Shown here one piece after another: positions 25,323 to 33,930 of a stretch of 64,000 nt of DNA (position 1 is the stretch's first letter; each line of letters begins with the position of its first letter). Both the position numbers and the translations under genes were made by a program. The notes beneath the pieces were generated by a model, which saw nothing but the letters and a program-made list of their open reading frames with translations, made no database searches and was not told where the DNA came from. Origin of the DNA: Paenibacillus glycanilyticus. GTDB lineage: Bacteria > Bacillota > Bacilli > Paenibacillales > Paenibacillaceae. The stretch covers positions 186,001 to 250,000 of the forward strand of contig NZ_BSSQ01000015.1 in the NCBI RefSeq assembly GCF_030161375.1, given 5' to 3'.

Positions 25323-26861
25323 TCAAGCTTCGTTATACTCTTTATCCAGCAGCGCTTTTAACCGGGTTTTCATTAAACGCTCTTTCTTTATCCGAATCTT
25401 ATCTTCCTCGCGGAGAGCCATTTGCAAAGAAACGCACATGCCGACAAGAATAACGGCAAACGGTAGCGCCGCCGCAATTGAAGCCGTCTGGAGCCCCGTC
25501 AATCCCCCGCTAATGAGAAGAACTAAAGCAATGGAGGACTGCAGAACGCCCCAAATGATCTTCACCTTGTTTGAAGGGTTGAGCCGCCCGTCCGAAGAAA
25601 GCATGCCAAGAACAAAAGTTGCCGAGTCGGCGGAAGTCACGAAAAAAGTAATGATCAGCAAGGTGGCAACAACCGAAATAATCGTTCCGAGGGGCAGTTG
25701 CTCCAACGTCAGGAACAAGGCGGTTGTCGTATCCTGCTCTACCGCTTTGGCAAGCCCGATCTGATCGAACATTTCCAGCTTCAGTCCTGTCCCTCCAAAT
25801 ACCGCAAACCATAGAAAACCAAATGCGCTTGGAACAAGCAGAACGCCAAGAACAAATTCTTTGATGGTCCGGCCTTTGGATACTCTGGCAATAAACGTGC
25901 CGACAAACGGTGCCCAAGCAATCCACCAAGCCCAATAGAACAAGGTCCAAGCCCCGATCCACGTTCCGTGGGTGAACGGAGTCATCCGAAGACTCATCGC
26001 AATAATATTTTGCAGATAACCGCCAAGCGACAACGTTAAGGTGTCAAAAATAAAAGACGTTGGCCCCACAATCAGCACAAACAGCATGAGAATTACCGCA
26101 ATCAGCAAATTCAAATTGCTTAATAGCTTAATTCCTTTATCAAGCCCAGTCGTTGCGGATAACAGAAACAACACGGTTACAACAACGATAATGATGGTCT
26201 GGACTGTAATCGTGCTGGAAATCCCGAATAGATGGTTCAAACCTCCGTTAATTTGGAGCGTGCCGAGCCCAAGCGAAGTCGCAACGCCAAATGCCGTAGC
26301 GATAATGGCAAGGATATCGATGACTTTCCCCAACCAGCCTTCAGCGAGCCTCCTGCCGATTAGCGGAATAAAAGTCGAACTTATTAACCCTTTATATCCT
26401 TTGCGGAATTGGAAATAAGCTAGCGCTAGCGAAATAACGGTGTAAATCGCCCATGGATGAAGGCCCCAATGAAAGAAAGAATAACGCATCGCAAGCCTTG
26501 CCGCATCGGCCGTTCCGCCTGTCGCTCCTTCAGGTGGTGAAGTATAGTGGGACAAGGGTTCCGCTACTCCCCAGAACACCAACCCAATCCCCATGCCCGC
26601 GCTGAACAACATCGCGAACCAGGAAACGAGCGAATATTCCGGTTCATCCTCATCCGCACCCAGTTTGATTGACCCGTATTTGCCAAAAGCCATATAAAAC
26701 GCAAATACCAGAATCGCCAGCGTCGACATCAGATAAAACCAACCAAAATTGCCGATGGAGAACGAAAAGACTTGATCGGCCGTATCGGAAAGCTGATCGG
26801 GAGCAACGGCACCCCAAAGAACAAATCCGGCGATAATGACGATCGAAACGATAAAAACCAT
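25323..26861 (-). CDS. BCCT-family glycine betaine/choline transporter
   Basis: 512 residues with about 12 membrane helices. The BCCT signature is present as WAWWIAWAPFVGTFIARVSKGRTIKEF, and the aromatic cage region as FFHWGLHPWAIY. The family imports betaine, choline or carnitine with Na+ for osmoprotection; OpuD is the closest-known type. ATG at 26861 follows GAGGAG. The N-terminus goes straight into helix 1, and the charged C-terminal tail (KKERLMKTRLKALLDKEYNEA) is the part that senses osmolarity in this family. It lies next to an OpuA-type ABC system, which supports a compatible-solute role. Confidence 0.92.
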   Translation of the reverse strand: MVFIVSIVIIAGFVLWGAVAPDQLSDTADQVFSFSIGNFGWFYLMSTLAILVFAFYMAFGKYGSIKLGADEDEPEYSLVSWFAMLFSAGMGIGLVFWGVAEPLSHYTSPPEGATGGTADAARLAMRYSFFHWGLHPWAIYTVISLALAYFQFRKGYKGLISSTFIPLIGRRLAEGWLGKVIDILAIIATAFGVATSLGLGTLQINGGLNHLFGISSTITVQTIIIVVVTVLFLLSATTGLDKGIKLLSNLNLLIAVILMLFVLIVGPTSFIFDTLTLSLGGYLQNIIAMSLRMTPFTHGTWIGAWTLFYWAWWIAWAPFVGTFIARVSKGRTIKEFVLGVLLVPSAFGFLWFAVFGGTGLKLEMFDQIGLAKAVEQDTTTALFLTLEQLPLGTIISVVATLLIITFFVTSADSATFVLGMLSSDGRLNPSNKVKIIWGVLQSSIALVLLISGGLTGLQTASIAAALPFAVILVGMCVSLQMALREEDKIRIKKERLMKTRLKALLDKEYNEA

Positions 26862-26930
26862 ACGAATTCTCCTCTTTCTTAGCTAAGCTGAAGCTCTTTT
26901 CATTGTGCTCCCCCTCCCGTCTCCTTATGC

Positions 26931-26959
26931 AAAAAAAGGAAGGCAGCTATCTGCCTTCC
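26931..26959 (-). terminator. Terminator of the opuA operon
   Basis: GGAAGGCAG (26938-26946) pairs with CTGCCTTCC (26951-26959). On the minus strand seven T follow. It lies directly downstream of the substrate-binding protein gene. Confidence 0.92.
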
Positions 26960-26971
26960 TTCTTAAATCAA

Positions 26972-27850
26972 CTATTTATCAATGCCTTCCAGCCATTTCT
27001 CCACTTGCTCCGGATGGCTGTCTACCCATACTTTAGCCGCTTCTTCCGGCGATTGTCCCCCTTGAATGGCAACCATTACGTTAGCCATATCTTCCGGCGT
27101 CCATGTAAATTGATCAAGGAAAGTATAAGCAGAAGGTTGATCCGCCTTCAGATCTTTGCGGGCGATCGTATGAATGCTTTCCGCCCCGCCGTACACGCCT
27201 TTTGGATCTTCCAAATACTTCAGATCCATATTGGCGAACATCCAGTGCGGCGTCCAGCCGGTAATGACGATTGGTTTTTTCGCTTTATAGGCCTTCTGAA
27301 GTTCTGTGGCCATAGCTGCGGATGAGCTTTCAATCAGCTTCCACTTGCCGTCCAGACCGTAATCCTTCAGCGCCTTCTCCGTCGCTTGCATAATACCGGC
27401 CCCAGGCTCGATTCCGATAATCTCGTAATCCACGGATTTGCCTGTTGCCTCATTATTCAAATCTTCAATCGAGTTTTCTTTCATATAGGAAGGAACAACA
27501 AGTCCCGTCTTTGTTCCTTCCAGATTAGGCCCCAGATCATCGACGCTGCTGCCGTAGCTCTCCATATAAGAGGCATGCGTGGTTGGCAGCCAAGCCGCTA
27601 CCATCGCATCGGCGCTACCGTCCGCAATGCCGGCAAACATCGGGCCCGCATCAACTTGCAGCATTTCAACGTCATAATTCAGCTTGGATTCCAGTACGTA
27701 TTTGACGACATTTGTGCTTGCAATTTCCGAATCCCAAGCGACATAGGCCAACTTGATTTTTTTCGAGCTAGTTTGCTGCGAACAGCCTGCAATCGCGATT
27801 GCTACTACGATTGCCGCCGTTAAAGCGATTCCCCATTTCTTCTTCAACAT
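26972..27850 (-). CDS. opuAC: Glycine betaine ABC transporter, substrate-binding lipoprotein
   Basis: 292 residues. The lipoprotein signal ends IAIAG-C23. The OpuAC-type periplasmic-binding fold shows KIKLAYVAWDSEIASTNVVKYVLE at the N-terminus, a conserved ADAMVAAWLPTTHASY stretch and TGWTPHWMF, where aromatic residues (W) would cage the quaternary amine. It ends AKVWVDSHPEQVEKWLEGI. It binds glycine betaine or related solutes outside the membrane for the permease encoded just upstream. It is third in an operon with opuAB and opuAA. Confidence 0.93.
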   Translation of the reverse strand: MLKKKWGIALTAAIVVAIAIAGCSQQTSSKKIKLAYVAWDSEIASTNVVKYVLESKLNYDVEMLQVDAGPMFAGIADGSADAMVAAWLPTTHASYMESYGSSVDDLGPNLEGTKTGLVVPSYMKENSIEDLNNEATGKSVDYEIIGIEPGAGIMQATEKALKDYGLDGKWKLIESSSAAMATELQKAYKAKKPIVITGWTPHWMFANMDLKYLEDPKGVYGGAESIHTIARKDLKADQPSAYTFLDQFTWTPEDMANVMVAIQGGQSPEEAAKVWVDSHPEQVEKWLEGIDK

Positions 27851-27859
27851 GCTTCACCT

Positions 27860-28693
27860 CTAGCGTTTATTTTTTTTCACGATATGGTTAGACATCCGGT
27901 CGAGCAGAATCGCGAGCACAACAATGGAAATACCCGCTTCAAAACCAACTCCCGTCTTCGTCTGCGTAACGGCACGGTACACATCCGCGCCAAGTCCTTG
28001 CGCGCCAATCATGGAGGAGATGACAACCATCGATAACGACAGCATAATCGTCTGGTTAATCCCCGCCATCATCGTTGGAAGCGCCATCGGAAGCTGCAGC
28101 TTAAACAGCTTTTGATTAGGCGTGGAGCCAAAAGCGTCGGCGGCTTCGACCAGCTCGGTCGGAACCTGGCGAATCCCAAGATTCGTCAGGCGAATCGTAG
28201 GAGGTACCGCGAATATAATGGATGCTATTACCCCTGGCACAACGCCAAGCGAGAAGAAAGATACCGCTGGCAGTAAATACACGAATGCGGGCATCGTCTG
28301 CATCAAATCCAGAATTGGAGTGATAATGCTTTGCATCGTCGCGTTTCTTGCGCACAAAATGCCGGTTGGCACTCCGATTATGATCGATAGCAAAGACGCC
28401 GTAAGCACGATGGCCATCGTCTCCATGGCATGTTCCCAATAGCCTAAATTATCAATAAGCAACAATCCGATTAAAGCAAATGCGGCAACCTTCCATTTGC
28501 CAAGGTACCAAGCTAATGCGGTAATAATTAGAATCATCAGGATTGAAGGGCTGAAGAGAAGAACGTTATGCAGAAAATCAACGATGGAGCCTATGATCAG
28601 GCTGATGAAGTCAAATAACGGGGTGAAATGATTTTCTAACCAGCTTTCTAACGATTCAATCCAGTTGCCAAGCGGAAGTTTTGGAATATTCAC
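27860..28693 (-). CDS. opuAB: Glycine betaine ABC transporter, permease
   Basis: 277 residues with about six to seven membrane helices. The binding-protein-dependent permease loop (EAA motif) reads ELVEAADAFGSTPNQKLFKLQLPMALPTMMAGINQTIMLSLSMVV. The N-terminal helix-rich start (LGNWIESLESWLENHF) matches OpuAB/ProW. It overlaps opuAA by 4 nt. It forms the channel of the importer with OpuAA as the ATPase. Confidence 0.93.
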   Translation of the reverse strand: MNIPKLPLGNWIESLESWLENHFTPLFDFISLIIGSIVDFLHNVLLFSPSILMILIITALAWYLGKWKVAAFALIGLLLIDNLGYWEHAMETMAIVLTASLLSIIIGVPTGILCARNATMQSIITPILDLMQTMPAFVYLLPAVSFFSLGVVPGVIASIIFAVPPTIRLTNLGIRQVPTELVEAADAFGSTPNQKLFKLQLPMALPTMMAGINQTIMLSLSMVVISSMIGAQGLGADVYRAVTQTKTGVGFEAGISIVVLAILLDRMSNHIVKKNKR

Positions 28694-29889
28694 CTTACAT
28701 CACCTGCCCCAGGTACGGCATTACCGGCTAATGCGGCAAATACGGCTCCGCGAATAACGATGCCTTGCAGCCTGTTCGTATCATCCGTTACGGCGAGCGG
28801 AAGACTTGAGGCTGACATTCGTTCAAACAATTCATTGATCGGCGTAACGGGATCAATAACCGGTACTTCCTTGATCAGTATATCTCCAAGCGACAAGTTC
28901 TCTTTCAAAGCCGCCGAGGCAAGCTCAGCGGTAACGACGCCCAAGAGCTTTTTCCCTTTGTCCGTTACGTACAAACTGGATACCCCTTGTTCCTTCATAA
29001 GCTGAAGGGCGACGCGGGGACCGCGTTCCAGCGTAATCGTCGCGGGCTTTCGCATCACATGGGCCGCGGTTAATACTTTGGAGAGATCTACATCCTCTAT
29101 AAATTTCTCAACGTACGGGGTTGCCGGGTTGATCAAAATTTCGTCCGGCGTTCCAATCTGCACGATCACGCCGTCTTTCATTAACGCAATCTTGTCTCCA
29201 ATGCGAAGCGCCTCGTCAAGATCATGAGTGATGAAGATAATGGTCTTCTTCATGTTCGCTTGCAGCTGCAATAGTTCATCCTGCATGTCTTTGCGGATTA
29301 AAGGATCCAGCGCGCTAAACGCTTCGTCCATTAACAGGATGTCCGGGTCATTCGCCAGCCCTCTGGCGAGACCGACACGCTGCTGCATGCCCCCGCTCAA
29401 TTGATCAGGGTAGCTGTTTTCCCATCCGCCAAGGCCTACCAGCTGTAAAGACTGCTCAGCCATTTGCCTTCGTGCCTGCTTCTCGATCCCTTGAACTTCA
29501 AGGCCGTATTCTACGTTTTGCAGCACCGTCCGATGAGGGAAGAGGGCGAACTTCTGAAATACCATTCCCATTTTTTTGCGGCGGAATTGTCTTAATTCCT
29601 TGGCGCTCATCTGTACAATATCTCGCCCCTCGAACAAAAGCTGGCCCGAAGATGGTTCAATCAATCGGTTGAGCAAGCGGATCAAGGTCGATTTGCCACT
29701 GCCGGATAAACCCATGATGACGAAGATTTCGCCCGCTTCTATATGGAAGCTTGCTTGATTAACCCCCACTGTCATTTTCGTTTCTTTTAATATTCGTTCT
29801 TTCGTCCACCCCTGCTTGAGGAACTGCAGCGCTTGTTCTGGATGATTCCCGAATATTTTAGTCAGTTGTTTGGCTTCGATGATGGACAT
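28690..29889 (-). CDS. opuAA: Glycine betaine ABC transporter, ATP-binding protein with CBS domains
   Basis: 399 residues. Walker A GLSGSGKS is at 60-67, the signature LSGGMQQRVGLARGLA near 165, and Walker B ILLMDEAFSALDPL near 185. The C-terminal part (about 275-390) carries two CBS motifs (VSSLYVTDKGKKLLGVVT and SLPLAVTDDTNRLQGIV), which in OpuA act as an ionic-strength or nucleotide sensor. It is the first gene of opuAA-AB-AC, downstream of a consensus-like promoter and facing away from the gbsR-like gene. Confidence 0.94.
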   Translation of the reverse strand: MSIIEAKQLTKIFGNHPEQALQFLKQGWTKERILKETKMTVGVNQASFHIEAGEIFVIMGLSGSGKSTLIRLLNRLIEPSSGQLLFEGRDIVQMSAKELRQFRRKKMGMVFQKFALFPHRTVLQNVEYGLEVQGIEKQARRQMAEQSLQLVGLGGWENSYPDQLSGGMQQRVGLARGLANDPDILLMDEAFSALDPLIRKDMQDELLQLQANMKKTIIFITHDLDEALRIGDKIALMKDGVIVQIGTPDEILINPATPYVEKFIEDVDLSKVLTAAHVMRKPATITLERGPRVALQLMKEQGVSSLYVTDKGKKLLGVVTAELASAALKENLSLGDILIKEVPVIDPVTPINELFERMSASSLPLAVTDDTNRLQGIVIRGAVFAALAGNAVPGAGDVR

Positions 29890-29967
29890 ACCTTACCTCC
29901 CTACAATAAATGTTCTCATTCACAAGTGGCTATGTTCAAGGCCGTTGCGATTTTTTGGTCTGACGAC

Positions 29968-29997
29968 AGTTTAGGATAAAATTCCTTTTCTAGTCAA
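29968..29997 (-). promoter_or_regulatory. Sigma-A promoter for opuA operon
   Basis: On the minus strand TTGACT (29992-29997) and TAAACT (29968-29973) are 18 bp apart. The transcript would start about 70 nt before opuAA. The palindromes at 30009-30037 lie directly upstream of the -35. Confidence 0.65.
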
Positions 29998-30008
29998 CAC
30001 TAATATCC

Positions 30009-30037
30009 GTACGTAATTTACGTACAGTACAAACTGT
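30009..30037. promoter_or_regulatory. Candidate GbsR-type operator palindromes
   Basis: GTACGTAA-T-TTACGTAC (30009-30025) is a perfect palindrome around one base. ACAGT-ACAA-ACTGT (30024-30037) overlaps its edge. Both lie in the divergent gap between opuA and the gbsR-like gene, next to the opuA -35 box. This fits repressor binding sites for the neighbouring MarR-like regulator; binding is not shown. Confidence 0.6.
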
Positions 30038-30163
30038 ATGATATGAATACTCCAAATCCCTTTCATTTCCTCCTAAATGCTTATGGAAATGAAAGCTTTA
30101 CATTTAATTTCAGATCGGCTTACAATATCTATGAAGTGTTACAAGGTGACCCAGGAGGCAATT

Positions 30164-30724
30164 ATGGACGAACATTTAGGCGGCTTAACGCCCGAGCAAA
30201 CGCGGTCGCTGCATGCATCCCGCAAGCGAGTGATTGACTCGATCGGTAAAAATATGGACTTATACGGCATTACCTTGTCAATAGGTCATCTATACGGACA
30301 AATGTATTTTGAGAACGAACCCATTACCTTGGATCAAATGAGTCAGGAAATGGGAATGAGCAAAACATCCATGAGCACGGGCATGCGAACGTTAATGGAC
30401 TTGAAGATGATCGAGAAAGTATGGGGCAAAGGCTCGAGGAAAGACTTTTACGAGGTCGTACCGGACTGGCACCAGAACTTTACGGACTTTTTCTCTATTA
30501 AATGGCGGAAAGCTGTGGAGAGCAACATGGCTTCTCTTCAAAAAGCGTTAAAGGAGCTTCAAGCGCTTCAAGCTTCCGATCCCAACAACAACACCTTGCA
30601 GGAAATCACTTCGATCGACGGACAAAAAATGAACGAAGCTCTCAAATATTATCGCTGGCTGGATCGACTGATCGATTCTTTTGAATCGGGAGAAATATAC
30701 GATTTGATACCCAAGGAAGAATAG
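30164..30724 (+). CDS. GbsR-family regulator of glycine betaine uptake/synthesis
   Basis: 186 residues. The winged-helix core (about 35-100: YGQMYFENEPITLDQMSQEMGMSKTSMSTGMRTLMDLKMIEKVWGKGSRKDFYEVV) is typical of GbsR/OpcR proteins, MarR-related repressors that respond to choline or control opu genes. A helical C-terminal part follows, with aromatic residues (YYRWLDRL). ATG at 30164 is behind AGGAGG; an ATG at 30077 without a site would add 29 residues. Divergent position to opuA strongly suggests that operon as its target. Confidence 0.87.
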   Translation: MDEHLGGLTPEQTRSLHASRKRVIDSIGKNMDLYGITLSIGHLYGQMYFENEPITLDQMSQEMGMSKTSMSTGMRTLMDLKMIEKVWGKGSRKDFYEVVPDWHQNFTDFFSIKWRKAVESNMASLQKALKELQALQASDPNNNTLQEITSIDGQKMNEALKYYRWLDRLIDSFESGEIYDLIPKEE

Positions 30725-30753
30725 GCTTTTGGCGATTGGCACAAAACAAAACA

Positions 30754-30780
30754 AGGGCTGTCCCGCTATGGGACAGCCCT
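30754..30780. terminator. Terminator between gbsR-like and VOC genes
   Basis: An 11-bp perfect stem, AGGGCTGTCCC (30754-30764) with its complement (30770-30780), encloses GCTAT. The minus-strand side is T-rich. It serves the convergent gbsR-like and VOC genes. Confidence 0.85.
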
Positions 30781-30787
30781 ATTGTTA

Positions 30788-31171
30788 TTACTGCTGTACA
30801 ATTTGAATAAGGTTACCGCAAGTATCGTCAAAGACGGCAATGGTCATCTCGCCCATTTTTGTCGGCTCAATCGTAAACTTCACGCCACGTTCCGTCAATC
30901 GCTTGAACTCCGCTTGAATATCTTCAACGCCAAACATCGTAGCCGGAATGCCGTCCTCATGAATCCGCTTCTGGTAGTCTTTCGCTGCCGGATGTTCGTC
31001 CGGTTCAAGCAACAGCTCAGTGCCTCCTTGCGCATCCGGAGAAACTACCGTAATCCATCTGTACTTCCCTACGGGAACGTCATGTTTTTTCACAAAACCA
31101 AGCACCTCGGTGTAGAAATGCAATGCCTTGTCCTGATCCTGAACAAAGAGGCTCGTTACGATAATTTTCAT
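30788..31171 (-). CDS. VOC/glyoxalase-superfamily protein
   Basis: 127 residues starting MKIIVTSLFVQDQDKALHFYTEVLGF. It has the paired beta-alpha-beta-beta-beta modules of the vicinal oxygen chelate fold, with a conserved glutamate in ELLLEPDEHP and FDDTCGNLIQIVQ at the end. Relatives include bleomycin-type binding proteins, glyoxalases and dioxygenases; the substrate is unknown. ATG at 31171 overlaps the stop of the ArsR-type gene (ATGA), so the regulator and enzyme are made as a coupled pair. Confidence 0.85.
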   Translation of the reverse strand: MKIIVTSLFVQDQDKALHFYTEVLGFVKKHDVPVGKYRWITVVSPDAQGGTELLLEPDEHPAAKDYQKRIHEDGIPATMFGVEDIQAEFKRLTERGVKFTIEPTKMGEMTIAVFDDTCGNLIQIVQQ

Positions 31172-31452
31172 GTTTTGTCCAACCATCCTTTTAGCAAATT
31201 TGTAAGCGGTTCTTTGTTGAAGATTAGAACTCGATACTTTCCTTTTTTAATCGAATGAACAAGTCCTGCCTCTTCTAATGCCGCCATATGTTTGGCTATC
31301 GCCTGACGCGAAATGGGCAAATTGTGATTCGTAATGAGGCGCACGGTAAGTTCATACAACGTCATCTCGTTATGCTCGGCTAGTTCGTCTAATATGAGAC
31401 GCCGAGTCGAATCGCTAAGCGCTTTGAATATTACGTCTTTGTCCTCGTACAT
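31168..31452 (-). CDS. ArsR-type winged-helix regulator
   Basis: 94 residues. The winged-helix core is MYEDKDVIFKALSDSTRRLILDELAEHNEMTLYELTVRL...ISRQAIAKHMAALEEAGLVHSIKKGKYRVLIF. No metal-binding cysteines are present, so it belongs to the non-metal ArsR group often paired with VOC or AHSA1 genes. ATG at 31452 has no ribosome site; the preceding promoter places the transcript start on or next to this ATG, so the mRNA is probably leaderless. It is coupled to the VOC gene by an ATGA overlap. Confidence 0.85.
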   Translation of the reverse strand: MYEDKDVIFKALSDSTRRLILDELAEHNEMTLYELTVRLITNHNLPISRQAIAKHMAALEEAGLVHSIKKGKYRVLIFNKEPLTNLLKGWLDKT

Positions 31453-31458
31453 AACGCA

Positions 31459-31488
31459 ATTATATGCAACCCACAGGTTGCTTGTCAA
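31459..31488 (-). promoter_or_regulatory. Consensus sigma-A promoter with operator palindrome in the spacer
   Basis: On the minus strand TTGACA (31483-31488) and TATAAT (31459-31464) match the consensus perfectly, with an 18-bp spacer. The spacer is filled by the palindrome GCAACC-CACA-GGTTGC (31466-31481 on the plus strand). Only 6 nt separate the -10 from the ATG of the ArsR gene. The promoter lies over the end of the upstream kinase gene. Confidence 0.85.
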
Positions 31489-32545
31489 TCTGAATCCAGC
31501 CAGAGAGAATAGCTCCCCCGGCAGGGTGGTTGCCTGCGGTTAAGTCCCCTCCGTGCTGCTGAAGAATCCGACGTGAAATCGTTAGCCCCAAGCCCGCTCC
31601 ACCGGTCGAGCGGTTTCTTGATTTCTCCCCTCGATAAAGAGGTTCAAACACCTGCTCTTGTTCATCCGGCGCAAAGCCTTGTCCAGAATCGTGAATCGTA
31701 AAAGCCACTCGGTCTTTCTCTTTCCAATAGTGAAGAACCACATGTCCGTTCTGAGGGGTATGGCGAACGGCATTGTCCATCAAATTGCTGATCGCCCGCT
31801 CCAGCAGATGAGAATCCGCTTGAATCGCATAATCACCGGGTGCGGAACGGACAAGAATAGAGATTTGCTTGGATTTGGCTAGCGGCTCCAAGCTGTCCAT
31901 TGATTTACGAATAATCACGCCAAAATCTGCCGGTTCTTCGTTTAACTTAGCCTCTTGATACTCCATCTTCGTGAAGGTGAACAGATCCTCGACCAATCGG
32001 TCCAATTGCGCCGACTTCTGCTTGCACACGGCTACATATTTGGAGATTTGATCCGGCGTTTGCGCGATTCCTTGCTCCAAACCGTCCAAATACCCGCGCA
32101 AGGCAAATAAAGGAGTCCGCAAATCATGCGCAACGGCTGCAATAATGAACCGTCGTTCCTCCTCCAGCTTCGCTTGCTTCCATTGCGACTGTTGTAGCCC
32201 ATTCACCATTAATTCGAACCCTTCCCGAACGTCGGCGATTTCTCGGATGCCCGACTGCGGCAGTTCGATATCCCAGTCGTTACCCGCTATTTGCCGGGCT
32301 GCAAGACCAAGCCTCTCCAGAGGTTTGAGCAGAAGCCTCCTCATACGAAGGCCAATGATAATAAAGGCAAGCAGCAATCCGGCGAATGCGGCAATCATGG
32401 GAACGACATAGGAGTCAGGCCTGTCCTCTCTAATATGAAGCGACCCCGCGGTCATAAAAAATCCGGCTAAGAAAAAAATCCAAGGCAGCAGCAACAGGAG
32501 CCCCAAGCCAAGCACGGAATACGTGCGGATTCGAAGTTTTCCCAT
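31460..32545 (-). CDS. Membrane sensor histidine kinase
   Basis: 361 residues. Two transmembrane helices lie close together (YSVLGLGLLLLLPWIFFLAGFF and VVPMIAAFAGLLLAFIIIGL) with only a short external loop. HAMP follows, then the phospho-His helix (IIAAVAHDLRTPLFALRGYLDGLEQG) and the HATPase domain (NLMDNAVRHTPQNG, DSGQGFAPDEQEQVFEPLYRG, GGAGLGLTIS). The short sensor loop suggests sensing within the membrane or via a partner. ATG at 32545 is one base after the regulator stop, behind AAGGTGGTG. Its 3' end contains the promoter of the next gene. Confidence 0.92.
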   Translation of the reverse strand: MGKLRIRTYSVLGLGLLLLLPWIFFLAGFFMTAGSLHIREDRPDSYVVPMIAAFAGLLLAFIIIGLRMRRLLLKPLERLGLAARQIAGNDWDIELPQSGIREIADVREGFELMVNGLQQSQWKQAKLEEERRFIIAAVAHDLRTPLFALRGYLDGLEQGIAQTPDQISKYVAVCKQKSAQLDRLVEDLFTFTKMEYQEAKLNEEPADFGVIIRKSMDSLEPLAKSKQISILVRSAPGDYAIQADSHLLERAISNLMDNAVRHTPQNGHVVLHYWKEKDRVAFTIHDSGQGFAPDEQEQVFEPLYRGEKSRNRSTGGAGLGLTISRRILQQHGGDLTAGNHPAGGAILSGWIQIDKQPVGCI

Positions 32546-32546
32546 G

Positions 32547-33239
32547 TTAAGCACCACCTTCGAAACGATAACCGATGCCCCATATATTAATGAGATGCTG
32601 CGGCTGCTCCAGATCAAGCTCAATCTTCTCGCGAAGACGGCTCAAATGGACGCGAATCGTATGTTTATCCCCAATGCCATCCCAAAATTTCTCGAGCAGC
32701 TGATCATACGCAAACACCTGTTTCGGATGCTCCATAAATAACCGCAACAGCTCGAATTCCTTCGGCGTTAACGAGACATTCGTCTGCTCCACAAACAATT
32801 CTCTTGTCGTCAAATCAAGCTTTATTCGGCCATAGTCGAGTACTTGGCTGACTTGTGATTGTGACGGCGTTCCCGTACGCCGCAAAACAGCTTTAACACG
32901 GGCCACAATCTCGCCTGGCGAAGCTGTCTTCACGATATAATCGTCTCCCCCGAGGGTGAGTCCGCGAATCTTATCAACATCCTCGCCGCGAGCGCTCAGA
33001 AATAGGATCGGTACATTGCTCTCCGTGCGGATGCGCCGGCATAAATCAAATCCATTGTGCCCTGGCATCATGATGTCCAGAATGATGCAGTGAACGGCAT
33101 GCTCCTGAAATAGCTTCCAGGCCTCATCAGCATCGTTAGCCGTCACAACCCCGAATTGATCATTTTCTAGAAAATCTCTTAATAATTCAACGATACTCTG
33201 GTCATCGTCGACAACCATAATGACCGGTCTTTCGCTCAT
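32547..33239 (-). CDS. OmpR/PhoB-family response regulator
   Basis: 230 residues. The receiver domain starts ERPVIMVVDDDQSIVELLRDFL, with phospho-Asp in CIILDIMMPGHNGFDL and Lys in DYIVKTASPGEI (an unusual KTA in place of KPF). The winged-helix domain ends HLINIWGIGYRFEGGA. ATG at 33239 follows AAGGAAGGCGGG. It is the first gene of the pair with the kinase downstream. Confidence 0.92.
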   Translation of the reverse strand: MSERPVIMVVDDDQSIVELLRDFLENDQFGVVTANDADEAWKLFQEHAVHCIILDIMMPGHNGFDLCRRIRTESNVPILFLSARGEDVDKIRGLTLGGDDYIVKTASPGEIVARVKAVLRRTGTPSQSQVSQVLDYGRIKLDLTTRELFVEQTNVSLTPKEFELLRLFMEHPKQVFAYDQLLEKFWDGIGDKHTIRVHLSRLREKIELDLEQPQHLINIWGIGYRFEGGA

Positions 33240-33419
33240 GTCGATCCCGCCTTCCTTCCCAGTGTGCCCATGATCAAAGTGTATCATCTTCTTCTTGCCA
33301 AAAACGAACGTTGCCTGCATTGGGACGGTTTGTTTATTGTTTTGTGATCATTTGCACGCCTGATTCGAGAGACTCTCCTGTTATTCTTCGGATGAATTGT
33401 GATTTTAGGAGGTAAAAGC

Positions 33420-33929
33420 ATGAGTAATGGATACACCGATTTAACCTTTCATGAATTCCAAGCCAAAATAAACAAACGGGATTCCTTAAAAATTATCGAT
33501 TTGCGTACGCCCAGTAGCTTTGAGCGCGGCCATATTAAAGGGGCTATCAACATCCCTTATCCAACGTGGTCGAAGCTGCCAAAGGTGTCTGCCGAAGAAG
33601 AGGTTGTCATCATTTGTTATGTAGGCATGGCAAGCCGAAAAGCGTCGGAGCGGTTAGCTCAATCTCATGGACAAGTATTCAACTACACTGGCGGAATGGC
33701 GAAGTGGCAAGGAGAAATGGAGACCGGGAAGATCGGCAGCAAGTGGAATGCGGACCGCATCCATAATCTTGCTGTAGGTTTGTTGCTGCTGCCTGCTCTC
33801 CCCCTTTCTTTATGGAATCCATGGTGGGGAGTAACCTATTCATCGGTTATTGCCTTCGGAAACCTTCTATGTGGTGTTGCAAACTATAGTCTGATTACGA
33901 GAGTGATCCGCTCTTTTGGTTTTAAGTAA
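33420..33929 (+). CDS. Rhodanese-domain protein with C-terminal membrane hairpin
   Basis: 169 residues. The rhodanese domain (about 5-100) has the active-site loop CYVGMAS with Cys66, and IIDLRTPSSFERGHIKGAINIP before it. Two hydrophobic helices follow (VGLLLLPALPLSLW, WWGVTYSSVIAFGNLLCGVANYSLI), like the DUF2892 tail of membrane rhodaneses. It could carry sulfane sulfur as a Cys persulfide at the membrane. ATG at 33420 is behind TTAGGAGG. It lies 1 nt from the class V aminotransferase gene, so the two probably exchange sulfur. Confidence 0.88.
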   Translation: MSNGYTDLTFHEFQAKINKRDSLKIIDLRTPSSFERGHIKGAINIPYPTWSKLPKVSAEEEVVIICYVGMASRKASERLAQSHGQVFNYTGGMAKWQGEMETGKIGSKWNADRIHNLAVGLLLLPALPLSLWNPWWGVTYSSVIAFGNLLCGVANYSLITRVIRSFGFK

Positions 33930-33930
33930 T

